Assembly: GCA_017517845.1 (NCBI GenBank)
Contig: JAFWXW010000018.1
Coordinates: 21,512-85,511, forward strand
Source: Paludibacteraceae bacterium
GTDB taxonomy: Bacteria > Bacteroidota > Bacteroidia > Bacteroidales > Paludibacteraceae
Direction: 5' to 3'
Length of the DNA stretch: 64,000 nucleotides
Shown here: piece after piece, positions 1 through 9,584 of the stretch
Layout of the letters: each line of letters opens with the position of its first letter
How positions within the stretch are numbered: position 1 is the first letter of the stretch
Program-made: the position numbers and the translations under genes
Notes under the pieces: generated by a model
The model's input: the letters and a program-made list of their open reading frames with translations, nothing else
Told to the model about the DNA's origin: nothing
Database searches by the model: none

Positions 1-3000
1 TTTCACCTGCTTTTAAGTTTGATTGAGTATTGGTATTGGTAGAGGTGCTAACACCTTCTCCTTGCCAATAATATGTATAATTTGGAGTTCCTCCCCTCAT
101 TTCTAATGTAATAGAACCATCTACTCCATCGTGGCATATATTTTCTACAACAGTTTCATTTAGTAGGCTCAATTTTTCTGCTGGTTCTGTTACTGTAACA
201 ACATGTGAAATACCACAACCATTAGAGTCATTAATATCTATATTATAAGTGTTGGCTCCTAAGTTTATTGCTTTGGTATCACTTTCTAGTTTACTAGCAT
301 CTACTCCTATCCAGTTTACAGAATAGGTTCCTGTACCACCTTTAATATCTAGAACAATCTCACCTTTTTCGTCACCAAAACATTTGTTTTCTAAAACTGA
401 TTGCAATGAGGTAGTTACTGAAACAGCAGGATTTTCACGTACTTCTGCCATATCTTTTGGATAGGCATTTCCCAAATTGTCCACTATTTCATAATAGTAT
501 TTTCCTGCAACTAGACCTTCAATTTCATTTTCACCTACACCCGATAGTACTGTATTTCCATTTTCATCGGTCCAAGTAATAGTATAAGGTGTAGCCCCTC
601 CTGATATTGCAAGGCTAATAATACCATTTGATTCACCAAAACATCTAACATTACTTATAGTAGGTGTTACTACAATCTTGGTTGGTTCTGCTATAAATAC
701 TGATAATACAGCAACACAACCTTTGTCATCTGTCACTTTTAAGTAATATGTTCCAGTCACCAAATTTGTTAAGTCTTTGTTTCCTTTGTAATTTGGAGCT
801 GCTGGGTCTGCAGAAACTCCTACACCAGACCATTCGTATGTATAGTTACCTAGAGCATCTGGAGTACCTCCAGAAACATTAATATAGATTTCACCTGTAG
901 CATTACCTCTTATCTGAACATCAACCTTGTAATCTAGTTCCACCTTAAGTTCTTCTAGTGGAGCGATTACTGTAGCTTGTTTATCAATAATACATTTGTT
1001 AGCATCTTCTATCCTTACATGATATTGTCCTGCTCCTACATTTATAGTTGGTTGGTCAGAGATTACTTGATTTCCTAATACTGGGTCTATTTTTGTCCAT
1101 TCATATTTATAATCTGGTGTACCTGCATTAGAAAGAACTGTAGCTTTTAATATTGCTGTGGTTTCTCCATAACAATCTACATCTGTTTGCTCTAGTTTTG
1201 CATCTAATGCATTAGGTTCTGTAATTTCAAAAGGTACTATTTCTACACAACCAATGGCATCGGTTACCTCATATTTATAAATTCCTTTGTCTAGAGAAAT
1301 AGAACTTGCAGCAGGAATAATCTCGTTGCCATTTTCATCTAATAATCTATGACTATAATCACGAGTAGGATAAGTGATACCACCCTGTGCAGTACCTATA
1401 AACTTACCATCTGCACTTGCAAAACATGAAATATTTTCACTTTCTACAGACGCTACCAATGGAGAGAAACTAAATTCTTTTGACAACTTAATAGAACAAG
1501 CATCTGCATTTGGTTCTACTGCCATAATATACGCAGTAACTAATGAAGGAGCATCTATAGCTTTAAATTGAATTTCTTGATTTAAATGTTGTGCTTCATA
1601 AGAATCGTAAACAGCATTGTTTACATATAAATCATATCTAATGCCTTGTTCTGCATTTTTAATTTTTACTGCCGTTTTATTTACTACTGGGGCACAGAAC
1701 AATTCTATATCTGTAACAGCCTCTATTTTGGAAATTCTAAATGATTTTGTCTTCACACTTTCACAAACTAAAACACCAGCACCATCATAGTATCTATGAG
1801 TCATAGTAATATAGTAATAGTCTTCTGGAAGTTCAGAAGGTAGAAGTATGGCAGTTCCATCACCATTGTCCTTGAACGCATCTGGGAATCTATTTGATGC
1901 AGAGAACTCAAATGTAGAATTTGCTTTTATACTAGCTTGTAATTCTATTCTTAAAACATCTGAACAAATAGTTTCTTGGTCATCAATTCCATAAAAGTCT
2001 GCTGCTTCGTCCAAAACCTTAAAGTCTTTGGTTACAGAACTTTCACATTCTTGTGGAGTGCCGTTTTTGTCTAAATATGATTCTACATAATGGAAAGTAA
2101 GTGGATATGTGGTATTCAATGTGGTTCTGTCTAGACCTATAGTACCTGTTCCATTTCCATTATCTACCAAATCTATATGTTGATCTGTTGTGAAATATAC
2201 TTTGTCTGCAGGATTAATTGGTTTTGGGAAGCCTTTCACTTCATAAGTACCTTTTGGTTCACAGAAATATGAATTTACCATTACAGACATATTTTGCACA
2301 CCACGTACTTGGAAAGTTTTATTAGCATCTGCTACACAACCAAATTCATTATGTACTTCATAACCTATTGTAAATACACCCAAACCAGAAACTTCTGTTT
2401 TAAATTTATTTCCTACCAATGTTTCTGGAGGAAGAAGTGGGTCTATAGTTATATTACCACCACCATAATTAACATCGGTAATAATGACATCTTCTCCATA
2501 GCAATAGTCATCTTTCATATCAAAGACTATAACTGGTGTAGGATGTACAACTACTTCTTCTTTGTAGATAGCATCACAAGTTCCGTCATTATAGTTATAT
2601 GTAATAGTGTATGTACCTTCTCCCCATGCAGGATCAAACATTGGAGAATTGGTTATATCAGTTGTAGCCAACTTCACAACACCAGCCTGATTTGTTATCA
2701 TTATAGAACCTTTTGTAGGCACTGTTGATTTTACGGTAATAAGAACTGGGGCTTCTGTTGCACAGAATTCTTTTTTGGGTAAATCAAATTTTTCTATTAA
2801 TATAGGATTTACAGTAGAAAATGTTACTTCCTCACTATAACTACAACCCTGATGTTGTACTGTATATACTACATTATGTTGCCCTGCTTTCCCTTTGGAA
2901 GGATTGAATTTAACACCATTACCTTCTGTAGCACCAGTTTGAATTTCACCTGCAGAATTGACATATCCTACAAACATAGCAGCATCTGCAGCTGAGAATT

Positions 3001-6000
3001 TAAAACTACCAGGGTTTTGTGCAGCCCAAATTGTAGCTTCTTCTTTATTAACACATAGCACCTCAGAAGGGCTCACACTCAAACCACCAGACGCTATATA
3101 GTTGGTAGGTTTGCTATTAATCTTAAGAGTTTTTGTAGAATTGCCTTCACAACCAAATTCATCTTTTACCGTATATGAGATAAAATATGTTTCACCTGCT
3201 GTCAAATTTTTTATTTGTGCTATTGCTAGTTCCTCATCTAACTCTATTATTTGTGCCTGATTTGTTACAGGAGTTCCATTTTCATCTACTGCTTTTTCTA
3301 TATGCCATTCACCTGCAGCCACTTGTGGATGGCCTTGCATTTTAATAACATCTTTTGGCTCAGCAGGATCTGGCTGACATTTTTGAAACTCTCCCGCCCA
3401 AGCATTAGGAAGGTCATTTGTTGGAGCTAAAGTCCAGTTTACTTCCTTATTAATAGCACTTACTAGAAAATTAAATTTTTCCTCTTGAACACAACCAGAA
3501 TTTACATCTGTATATTCATATTTAACCTCAAAACGTGTAGTTTGAGTAATAGCAGATGGATCAAACTTAGTACCATTTTTTATTAAACCTTGAGGGTCTG
3601 AAATAAACTGACCATTAGAAGGTGTCACTATTGGAACTACAGGATCGTCAGAAGAACACAAAAAGTATTCTCCATTTGCAGTAACTTTATCAAACCCAGA
3701 GATAGTAATAGGCACTTTTTCTACAACATCTAGTGTATATTCACGTGATACCTGACAACCCTGTGGTGTGACTACTAATAATTTATATACTGCATCTGCA
3801 GAAGCAGATATAGTAATAGAATTTCCTCCTTGTCCGCTTTCCCAATAATACTCTGCTGCAGGATCATTATAATCAATACCTATAGTTACATTATCACCAA
3901 AACAAACTGGTTTATCACCATTACTAGAATGCATCTCAAATTCAGAAAGATTTGCCATTGTCATATCCAATGTAGGGAGACCAACCATTGGATCATACAC
4001 CCTACTACAAACCGCATCACTAACTTGTGAAATTTGGAATACAGTAGCCTGTTGTGGTGTATATGTAAATTGGTATGTATTTCCTGTTGGGATTACTATT
4101 TCTGTAGGAGTTCCATTTTCTAATAATGTAAATTTATATGGAGACAGACCTCCTATTATACTCACCCTTACATCTACAGGGTCTCCAGGACAAGCCACTT
4201 GTGAATTTACCAACTCTATTTTGGCATCGGGAGAAGGAACTTTATTGACAGTAACAATTCCTGTCATTTCTTCTTCACAAGTATTATAACCTGCCTTTCT
4301 AGCTCTCACTTTGTAAGTACCTTCTTGTACATTTTGCCATTCTAGGGGACCATTAACACCCAATCTATAATTTCCATCACCTACTCCATTTCTCACTAAT
4401 TCATATTCGGTATCAATACTAGAACCACTTAAGGTTAGATTTATACCGCTCGAAGAACTTGTTTCGCAATATGAGCCTCCACCAGAAAGTGTATATTTTG
4501 TAGGTTTGTCTATCTTATAAACAGCCACCTCATCTGTACTAGAACAGTTTGCGACAGCAGTAGAAGATGCAGTTAATTTATAAACCTTATCTGTTGTAAC
4601 ACTATTAATTGTAGGATTAGATATATTAGGATTGTTTAAATCACTAGCATTGTCCCACTGATACCTCACTCCTAACACATTAGAACTTCCTATCTGAGCA
4701 GGTTCTCCATAACAAACTTGTAAATCTGGACCAGCATCAGCCACAGGCCTTTTAATTACTGTTATATTTGCATCGCTAGATGAAGTACAAGTAGATAACA
4801 CATTTAATGAAGATGTTAATCTAATAGTAGTATTTTCTGTTACAGAAGGCAAAGTCAAATTTTCTGAGCCTCCCACGTATGTAGAAACTCCATTAGTAAT
4901 AGCCTCCCAATCATAACTTTCGTTTGAAGGGTCTGCTTTAGTATTGATTATTTGAACAGAACCATCTTCACAAATAGTAAATTTACTTTGATTGAAACTA
5001 ATTTCTGGTTTCTTTAGTACTGTTACTTTTACATTATCTTCTGAATAACAATTTGGATTTCCTTTATTTGAAACCTTAAGAGTAAATTGAGAATCTGAAT
5101 AAAGCGGTTTTGTTGTTACGCTCTGAGTATTATTAGTTTGCAATTTAGCCGCAGGACTCCAAGTATAGTTAATATTGGCATCATCAGACAAGCCCTCTGC
5201 CAATACAGCACTCTCACCATAACAAACAGTCAAATCTGCACCGACTTCTGCCACTGGTACTTCATAAACATTTACCTTCACCTCTGTTCTACTAGCACTT
5301 TCACAACCTGCAGGTGTTACTTGTGTAACCCAATATGACTGTTTACCAGGAGTTCTCTTATCATAATTTACAGGAGCAACTATAGGAGATTCCAACATAT
5401 CATTGGAAGAATACCATCGTAGAGTATTGGAAGGATCAGATTTTATTACTAAATCTGCCCATTTACCATCTGCTGCACTTGGGTCTGCACATTCATCATA
5501 GGAACTTACCCTAGGAGCTGTTGGAGAGACTTTTGCCACTACTTGTGCTGTAGCGGATTTCTTACAAGTCACACCATCTTTTGAATTTGATATTTCCAAC
5601 TCTAAAGTATAGGTTACACCATCTGAATAACTAGACAAAGAATATTCCCCATTTATTGGTGTTACAGTAACGCCATTAACTTTCCAAACTTGACTATAAC
5701 TAGCAGAATAAGCAGAATTATTATCTAGTTTAAAAACTATAGGGAAACCACAGTCATGAGAAATAGAAATCTGAGGCTCAGCAGGAGATTGGATATAGGT
5801 CTGAGAGACAGAATTGGATGTTGCACTTGTACAGTTGTCTGTAGCTTTTACTTGTGCAGTATATACTATTCTATCTTCTGGAGCAGATACTACAAATGTT
5901 TCTACATTGGAAGAATAACTAATTCCATTAACTTCCCATGTATAATCCAAACTAGCATCGTAGTTTGTTATAGTAAATTTAACAGGAACATCACAACCTG

Positions 6001-7000
6001 ACGATGCTGTTATATGGGGGACAGCCACTTCTAGTGGCAATGTGTATTTTTCTTCAACCTCATTGGATTTAAGTCCGTTTTTAGAAACAGAAACAGAGAA
6101 CGTATATTCATGCCCACGGATAGGAGATGACACTGTATATGTTCCATCTGGGGCAATAGTAACCGAAGAACCATCTAATTTTGCGTCATATGCAAGACTA
6201 GAATCATAATTATCTACTAAAAATTTTATTGTACTACAATCATCGCCTCTATATGACAATTTTGGGTCATCTACAAACGAAGCAGAGAGAGTATAATTAA
6301 GACCTGTTTTTTCTAAGGTTAATCTCACCTTTTCTCCAGATTGTAAACCAGATAAATTTAAATATAAATCTCCACTTCCACCTTGAGGTCTCATTCCATA
6401 GCCTATATTAAGAATAGAGCCACCTTTACCCAACTCATTAGCCCAATCCCATGAAGTAGAACTATTTGAGAAAAGAATCTTAAAACCTGCAGTTGGAGTA
6501 TCTACCACAAAATCATAAGTAAAAACATTAGGAGATGATACAGAAAAAATATTATTGGCTGCTGCAGCTGCACTCCCTACAATACACTTTCCCTCTCCAA
6601 CAATAGGAGCATCCCAACATGCCATACCATAAACAGTAGAAGAAGAAATATCTATACAATTAAAATTATATAATTGCCCACTAGTGTTATTTATATCTGT
6701 CTTAACAGAGAACACTCCTGTAGTGCAAGAAGATAAATACGTAGATAAATCATACACATTGGAAGACATTACATTATTCACCATCAGACAGCAAGAATAA
6801 TCTAGAATATTTCCAGACATTTCTACTGTGGCAATATAATTAGAATTTCCTGGCGACTCGGGAGTAAAGGCAAATGTGGTTTGACTAGTAGGATTTGCTG
6901 TTTCATAAACTACCAATTTATAATCTGCGGCAAATACCAATTGAGAGAATGTTAGAATAGCACACAACAAAATGCCTCTGAAGAAATTTATCATATTCAT
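1..7000 (-). CDS. giant secreted SprB-repeat/Ig-like adhesin-type protein (C-terminus outside window)
   Basis: The frame is open from the ATG at 7000 to the left edge, giving at least 2333 residues with no stop. It begins with a signal peptide (MNMINFFRGILL, hydrophobic core, then VFAADYK). The body is a long series of beta-rich Ig/PKD-like modules with regularly spaced cysteines and phrases such as VCYGESAVLAEG. From about residue 1850 on it turns into clear SprB-type repeats (CFGESNGIISLAISGG, CFGDEKGEIVLDIKGG, ICHDGVDGSITLEMRGG), which in other Bacteroidetes occur in gliding adhesins and large surface proteins exported by the type IX system. The sorting domain, if any, would lie beyond the window. 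It stands alone on its strand with its own putative promoter. Surface adhesion is inference; the repeats themselves are plain to read. Confidence 0.85.
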   Translation of the reverse strand, partial: MNMINFFRGILLCAILTFSQLVFAADYKLVVYETANPTSQTTFAFTPESPGNSNYIATVEMSGNILDYSCCLMVNNVMSSNVYDLSTYLSSCTTGVFSVKTDINNTSGQLYNFNCIDISSSTVYGMACWDAPIVGEGKCIVGSAAAAANNIFSVSSPNVFTYDFVVDTPTAGFKILFSNSSTSWDWANELGKGGSILNIGYGMRPQGGSGDLYLNLSGLQSGEKVRLTLEKTGLNYTLSASFVDDPKLSYRGDDCSTIKFLVDNYDSSLAYDAKLDGSSVTIAPDGTYTVSSPIRGHEYTFSVSVSKNGLKSNEVEEKYTLPLEVAVPHITASSGCDVPVKFTITNYDASLDYTWEVNGISYSSNVETFVVSAPEDRIVYTAQVKATDNCTSATSNSVSQTYIQSPAEPQISISHDCGFPIVFKLDNNSAYSASYSQVWKVNGVTVTPINGEYSLSSYSDGVTYTLELEISNSKDGVTCKKSATAQVVAKVSPTAPRVSSYDECADPSAADGKWADLVIKSDPSNTLRWYSSNDMLESPIVAPVNYDKRTPGKQSYWVTQVTPAGCESASRTEVKVNVYEVPVAEVGADLTVCYGESAVLAEGLSDDANINYTWSPAAKLQTNNTQSVTTKPLYSDSQFTLKVSNKGNPNCYSEDNVKVTVLKKPEISFNQSKFTICEDGSVQIINTKADPSNESYDWEAITNGVSTYVGGSENLTLPSVTENTTIRLTSSLNVLSTCTSSSDANITVIKRPVADAGPDLQVCYGEPAQIGSSNVLGVRYQWDNASDLNNPNISNPTINSVTTDKVYKLTASSTAVANCSSTDEVAVYKIDKPTKYTLSGGGSYCETSSSSGINLTLSGSSIDTEYELVRNGVGDGNYRLGVNGPLEWQNVQEGTYKVRARKAGYNTCEEEMTGIVTVNKVPSPDAKIELVNSQVACPGDPVDVRVSIIGGLSPYKFTLLENGTPTEIVIPTGNTYQFTYTPQQATVFQISQVSDAVCSRVYDPMVGLPTLDMTMANLSEFEMHSSNGDKPVCFGDNVTIGIDYNDPAAEYYWESGQGGNSITISASADAVYKLLVVTPQGCQVSREYTLDVVEKVPITISGFDKVTANGEYFLCSSDDPVVPIVTPSNGQFISDPQGLIKNGTKFDPSAITQTTRFEVKYEYTDVNSGCVQEEKFNFLVSAINKEVNWTLAPTNDLPNAWAGEFQKCQPDPAEPKDVIKMQGHPQVAAGEWHIEKAVDENGTPVTNQAQIIELDEELAIAQIKNLTAGETYFISYTVKDEFGCEGNSTKTLKINSKPTNYIASGGLSVSPSEVLCVNKEEATIWAAQNPGSFKFSAADAAMFVGYVNSAGEIQTGATEGNGVKFNPSKGKAGQHNVVYTVQHQGCSYSEEVTFSTVNPILIEKFDLPKKEFCATEAPVLITVKSTVPTKGSIMITNQAGVVKLATTDITNSPMFDPAWGEGTYTITYNYNDGTCDAIYKEEVVVHPTPVIVFDMKDDYCYGEDVIITDVNYGGGNITIDPLLPPETLVGNKFKTEVSGLGVFTIGYEVHNEFGCVADANKTFQVRGVQNMSVMVNSYFCEPKGTYEVKGFPKPINPADKVYFTTDQHIDLVDNGNGTGTIGLDRTTLNTTYPLTFHYVESYLDKNGTPQECESSVTKDFKVLDEAADFYGIDDQETICSDVLRIELQASIKANSTFEFSASNRFPDAFKDNGDGTAILLPSELPEDYYYITMTHRYYDGAGVLVCESVKTKSFRISKIEAVTDIELFCAPVVNKTAVKIKNAEQGIRYDLYVNNAVYDSYEAQHLNQEIQFKAIDAPSLVTAYIMAVEPNADACSIKLSKEFSFSPLVASVESENISCFASADGKFIGTAQGGITYPTRDYSHRLLDENGNEIIPAASSISLDKGIYKYEVTDAIGCVEIVPFEITEPNALDAKLEQTDVDCYGETTAILKATVLSNAGTPDYKYEWTKIDPVLGNQVISDQPTINVGAGQYHVRIEDANKCIIDKQATVIAPLEELKVELDYKVDVQIRGNATGEIYINVSGGTPDALGNYTYEWSGVGVSADPAAPNYKGNKDLTNLVTGTYYLKVTDDKGCVAVLSVFIAEPTKIVVTPTISNVRCFGESNGIISLAISGGATPYTITWTDENGNTVLSGVGENEIEGLVAGKYYYEIVDNLGNAYPKDMAEVRENPAVSVTTSLQSVLENKCFGDEKGEIVLDIKGGTGTYSVNWIGVDASKLESDTKAINLGANTYNIDINDSNGCGISHVVTVTEPAEKLSLLNETVVENICHDGVDGSITLEMRGGTPNYTYYWQGEGVSTSTNTNTQSNLKAGE

Positions 7001-7045
7001 AGATTCTTTTTTAATTTAAGGTTGTCTTGTACAGATACAAGTTTA

Positions 7046-7053
7046 CAAATATA
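7046..7053 (-). promoter_or_regulatory. putative -7 promoter element of the giant secreted protein
   Basis: On the minus strand this reads TATATTTG, matching the Bacteroidetes -7 consensus TAnnTTTG, 45 bases before the ATG. No good TTTG is seen at the expected -33 position. A 6-bp hairpin (CTTGTA, loop CAGA, TACAAG; 7026-7041) lies in the inferred leader. Confidence 0.4.
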
Positions 7054-7082
7054 GTGAAAAAATCCTTAAACATATCTATAAA

Positions 7083-7114
7083 CAAAAAAATGTTGCCCTA
7101 CAAAGAGCAACATT
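7083..7114 (-). terminator. rho-independent terminator after the acyltransferase pair
   Basis: AATGTTGC (7089-7096) and GCAACATT (7107-7114) form an 8-bp stem with a 10-base loop. On the minus strand the stem is followed by a run of seven T. It lies 24 bases past the stop of the 7138-8082 gene. Confidence 0.7.
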
Positions 7115-7137
7115 AACAATAAGTGTTAAAACTTACA

Positions 7138-8082
7138 CTATTTTATCTTAAATCCATTATCTACAAAAGTTTCTATATGCCTAGCCTTTTTCTCCTCATA
7201 CATTTCATAAATAGGCACCATAATTGCAAACTCTATCAGCCCTCCAAGTTCCTCACACACTGCGTAACCAAAAGACCTCATCTTTGGAGATAGCCCCATG
7301 TAGGTATTTACCAAAGGAGGAATATTAACTCCTCTTTCTCTCACTCCAGCATTCAATATTTTATACTCTTCTTTGTAATTTCCACCTTCAAAAAGGTTTG
7401 CATATTCTTTGGAGAATTCTGGTCTATTAAATGGTTCTATTGGTTCTACCAATGCTTCTGAATCTGGGAAATATTTATTCAAGAAAGTAAATATTAATTC
7501 TCTGGCTTGCTCATCATAACTAGGATAAACAGTCACCTTTCCGAAGAAATATTTCATATCTGGCCTCAACACTGTAATAGCTCCCAAACCGTCCCATAAA
7601 TTGTCTAAAGAATAAAGACTTTTTGAACCCATCTTTGAAGCCTGATAGTCTGGGTGAACAAAAGAACGACCCAACTCTATGGTACAAGGCAAGTATTTCT
7701 CTATAAACTGAGGAGAAAATTTATACATACTAGCAGTAACCAATTCTGGTTGGCCATTTTCATCCAACTTCACATCATTCCCAAAAATCAACCTATAGCC
7801 ACCTATAATTTCTTCATTCTGAGGGTCCCAAACAAATAATTGTTTGTATGGTCTTTCCTTCCAATCAAACTCATCCATATCAAACATCTTTCCCGAACCT
7901 GCACCACACAATCTAAAGGCAAGTTCTCTGATACGAGCTATCTCCTTCATTATATTTGGAGACTCAGAAGCAGTGGTTAAATAAATCAAGTTACCTGCTT
8001 TATTGGTGGTTCTCAACAGTTTATCTTCTGTCAATTCCGCCTTGATAAGATCTCTATCTATAGGAGTAAGTAGGTCTTTCAT
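7138..8082 (-). CDS. glsB: GNAT-family N-acyltransferase, GlsB/OlsB-like (glycine lipid synthesis)
   Basis: This 314-residue soluble protein looks like the hemolysin/OlsB-like acetyltransferase family. It has an N-terminal GNAT-type fold region (FRLCGAGSGKMFDMDEFD, then VWDPQNEEIIGGYRLI and TIELGRSFVHPDYQ). In Bacteroides the matching protein GlsB puts a 3-hydroxy fatty acid on the amino group of glycine, the first step of glycine-lipid synthesis; the donor is acyl-ACP. It starts 3 bases after the stop of the PlsC-like gene at 8086-8886, and this pairing is the main argument for the GlsB role over a generic N-acyltransferase. The substrate is inferred from family and context. Confidence 0.65.
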   Translation of the reverse strand: MKDLLTPIDRDLIKAELTEDKLLRTTNKAGNLIYLTTASESPNIMKEIARIRELAFRLCGAGSGKMFDMDEFDWKERPYKQLFVWDPQNEEIIGGYRLIFGNDVKLDENGQPELVTASMYKFSPQFIEKYLPCTIELGRSFVHPDYQASKMGSKSLYSLDNLWDGLGAITVLRPDMKYFFGKVTVYPSYDEQARELIFTFLNKYFPDSEALVEPIEPFNRPEFSKEYANLFEGGNYKEEYKILNAGVRERGVNIPPLVNTYMGLSPKMRSFGYAVCEELGGLIEFAIMVPIYEMYEEKKARHIETFVDNGFKIK

Positions 8083-8085
8083 ATA

Positions 8086-8886
8086 TTATAATTTATAAAC
8101 TTCTTCTCTTATTTTTTGAGCCCATTGATAAGCCGTTTTCGTTTCGTCCAAAGACTGATATGAAATAGGTTTACCAATAGTGATTTTTATAGTATTATGC
8201 ATTTGCTTGCGCAATTCCCTTACCAAAAGAGCCATTTCTATATTAAATTTTATACCAAACTTAGCCCTCAATTTGGCTACGATATAAAAAAATCTAGAAT
8301 TTTTAGCATCTATTCTTATAGGCACTATATTTCTCTTATATTCAATGGATTTAGCCACAAAGTTCTTTTTCCATTCTTCATCTGCTATCACACCATTGTT
8401 TTTTCTAGAGACCTTTCCTGCTGGGAAGAACATTAATTGAACATCAGAAGCGTATGCTTGATTAATTTTTTCTGACAAACTTCTACTCTGTCCCCCTATT
8501 TTGTTCACAGGAATCAACATATCTTTTATGCCTGTCAATAACAACAAAAAATCATTTGCAGGAATTTTTAAGCCTTCGGGATAATGTTTACCCACAACAG
8601 AAGCAACAGATACCACATCAACCCCACCTAATGGGTGGTTGCACACAAACATATATGGAGTTCCTGGCTCTGGAAGATTTTCTTCTCCTGTTACTTCCAC
8701 TTTTATATCCAACACATCTACCACGCCCTGCATAAAATCCACACCTTGCTTATCACCTATCTTGGATAGATAAGTATTTAGCCAGTCTTCTATGAGCAGC
8801 CAACGTATCAATGCCACCATCCACTTCTTAGGTTTACGGTGCATTTTTTCTTCCAGCATTTTCTGGAGATTTACTTGAGTTACCAT
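8086..8886 (-). CDS. glsA: PlsC-like O-acyltransferase, GlsA/OlsA-like
   Basis: This 266-residue lysophospholipid-acyltransferase-like protein carries the acceptor motif NHPLGGVD (H and D separated by five residues, as in the OlsA/GlsA-like branch, rather than the four of classical PlsC) and a later FFPAGKVSRK block. GlsA esterifies the hydroxyl of N-acyl-glycine to give glycine lipid at the inner membrane. I chose the ATG at 8886 (MVTQVNLQ); a TTG 12 bases upstream is in frame, but a TATATTTG promoter element at 8896-8903 overlaps it. It forms an operon with the GlsB-like gene that follows 3 bases later. Confidence 0.65.
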   Translation of the reverse strand: MVTQVNLQKMLEEKMHRKPKKWMVALIRWLLIEDWLNTYLSKIGDKQGVDFMQGVVDVLDIKVEVTGEENLPEPGTPYMFVCNHPLGGVDVVSVASVVGKHYPEGLKIPANDFLLLLTGIKDMLIPVNKIGGQSRSLSEKINQAYASDVQLMFFPAGKVSRKNNGVIADEEWKKNFVAKSIEYKRNIVPIRIDAKNSRFFYIVAKLRAKFGIKFNIEMALLVRELRKQMHNTIKITIGKPISYQSLDETKTAYQWAQKIREEVYKL

Positions 8887-8993
8887 AATCAAATGCAAAT
8901 ATATAATTTAAATTTTATTTTTCCTTAAATTTTTATTGATTTTTTAACAATCTACAAAAAACATCTCATACAAATTTTAGAATTCATTGTTAA

Positions 8994-9041
8994 TAACTTT
9001 GTGGAGAATTGTGTCTAAAAAAGTTGCAAAGTGTCTAAAAA
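8994..9041 (+). promoter_or_regulatory. putative mraZ promoter with 10-bp phased MraZ operator boxes
   Basis: TAACTTTG (8994-9001) fits the Bacteroidetes -7 element. Directly after it, GTG-led boxes start at 9001 (GTGGAGAATT), 9011 (GTGTCTAAAA) and 9031 (GTGTCTAAAA), so they are spaced by exactly 10 and 20 bases. MraZ is known in other bacteria to bind GTGGG-type direct repeats with 10-bp spacing upstream of its own gene. Autoregulation here is inference from position and phasing; a -33 TTTG is not evident. Confidence 0.5.
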
Positions 9042-9079
9042 TCATATAATTTTACATCGTAAAAAATAGGTAAGTATTT

Positions 9080-9535
9080 ATGTCATCATTAAATGGAAAT
9101 ATAGACGCTAAGGTTGATAGCAAGGGAAGAGCTTTCTTGCCAGCCACCTTTAGACACCAATTGGGTGACGAAAATATATTCTACTTACGAAAAGACCTAT
9201 TTGAAAACTGTCTGGTACTATATCCTGCCCATATATGGGAAGAAATGGTAGCAGAACTACGCCAACGCTTGAGTCCATGGGTTAGACGAGAAGATCAAAT
9301 TTTTAGACAATTTGTTGCAGAAGCCGACCGCATAGAACTAGAAGAAAATGGACGCATGCTACTCCCTAAACGTCACCTAAATGACCTAAAATTACAAGGT
9401 GGCATTAAGTTCATCGGTAAATATACAACCATAGAAATTTGGCCTGCAGACAAGATGGAAGAAACCTTTATAAGTGCAGAAGAGCTAGCTATGGAAATAG
9501 AAAACCGCATGAAAAACCCTCTATCGGAAAAATAA
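9080..9535 (+). CDS. mraZ: MraZ, division/cell-wall operon transcriptional regulator
   Basis: This 151-residue protein has the two AbrB-like (SpoVT-AbrB) half-domains of MraZ: GNIDAKVDSKGRAFLPATFR near the N-terminus and DRIELEENGRMLLPKRHL in the second half. MraZ forms ring-shaped oligomers that bind direct repeats before the dcw operon. It is the first gene of the cluster, with the candidate operator boxes 40-80 bases upstream and rsmH 49 bases downstream. Length is normal for the family. Confidence 0.95.
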   Translation: MSSLNGNIDAKVDSKGRAFLPATFRHQLGDENIFYLRKDLFENCLVLYPAHIWEEMVAELRQRLSPWVRREDQIFRQFVAEADRIELEENGRMLLPKRHLNDLKLQGGIKFIGKYTTIEIWPADKMEETFISAEELAMEIENRMKNPLSEK

Positions 9536-9584
9536 ATTCCGTGCGAATAAATTACAAAAACTTATCTTTTATTTGTATTCGTAA

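Noticed and set aside
1374-6001. Several open frames of 60-144 codons on the plus strand inside the first 7 kb
   Set aside because: They oppose the continuous minus-strand frame of the giant secreted protein, have atypical composition (rich in Cys, Tyr, Ile) and no start signals.
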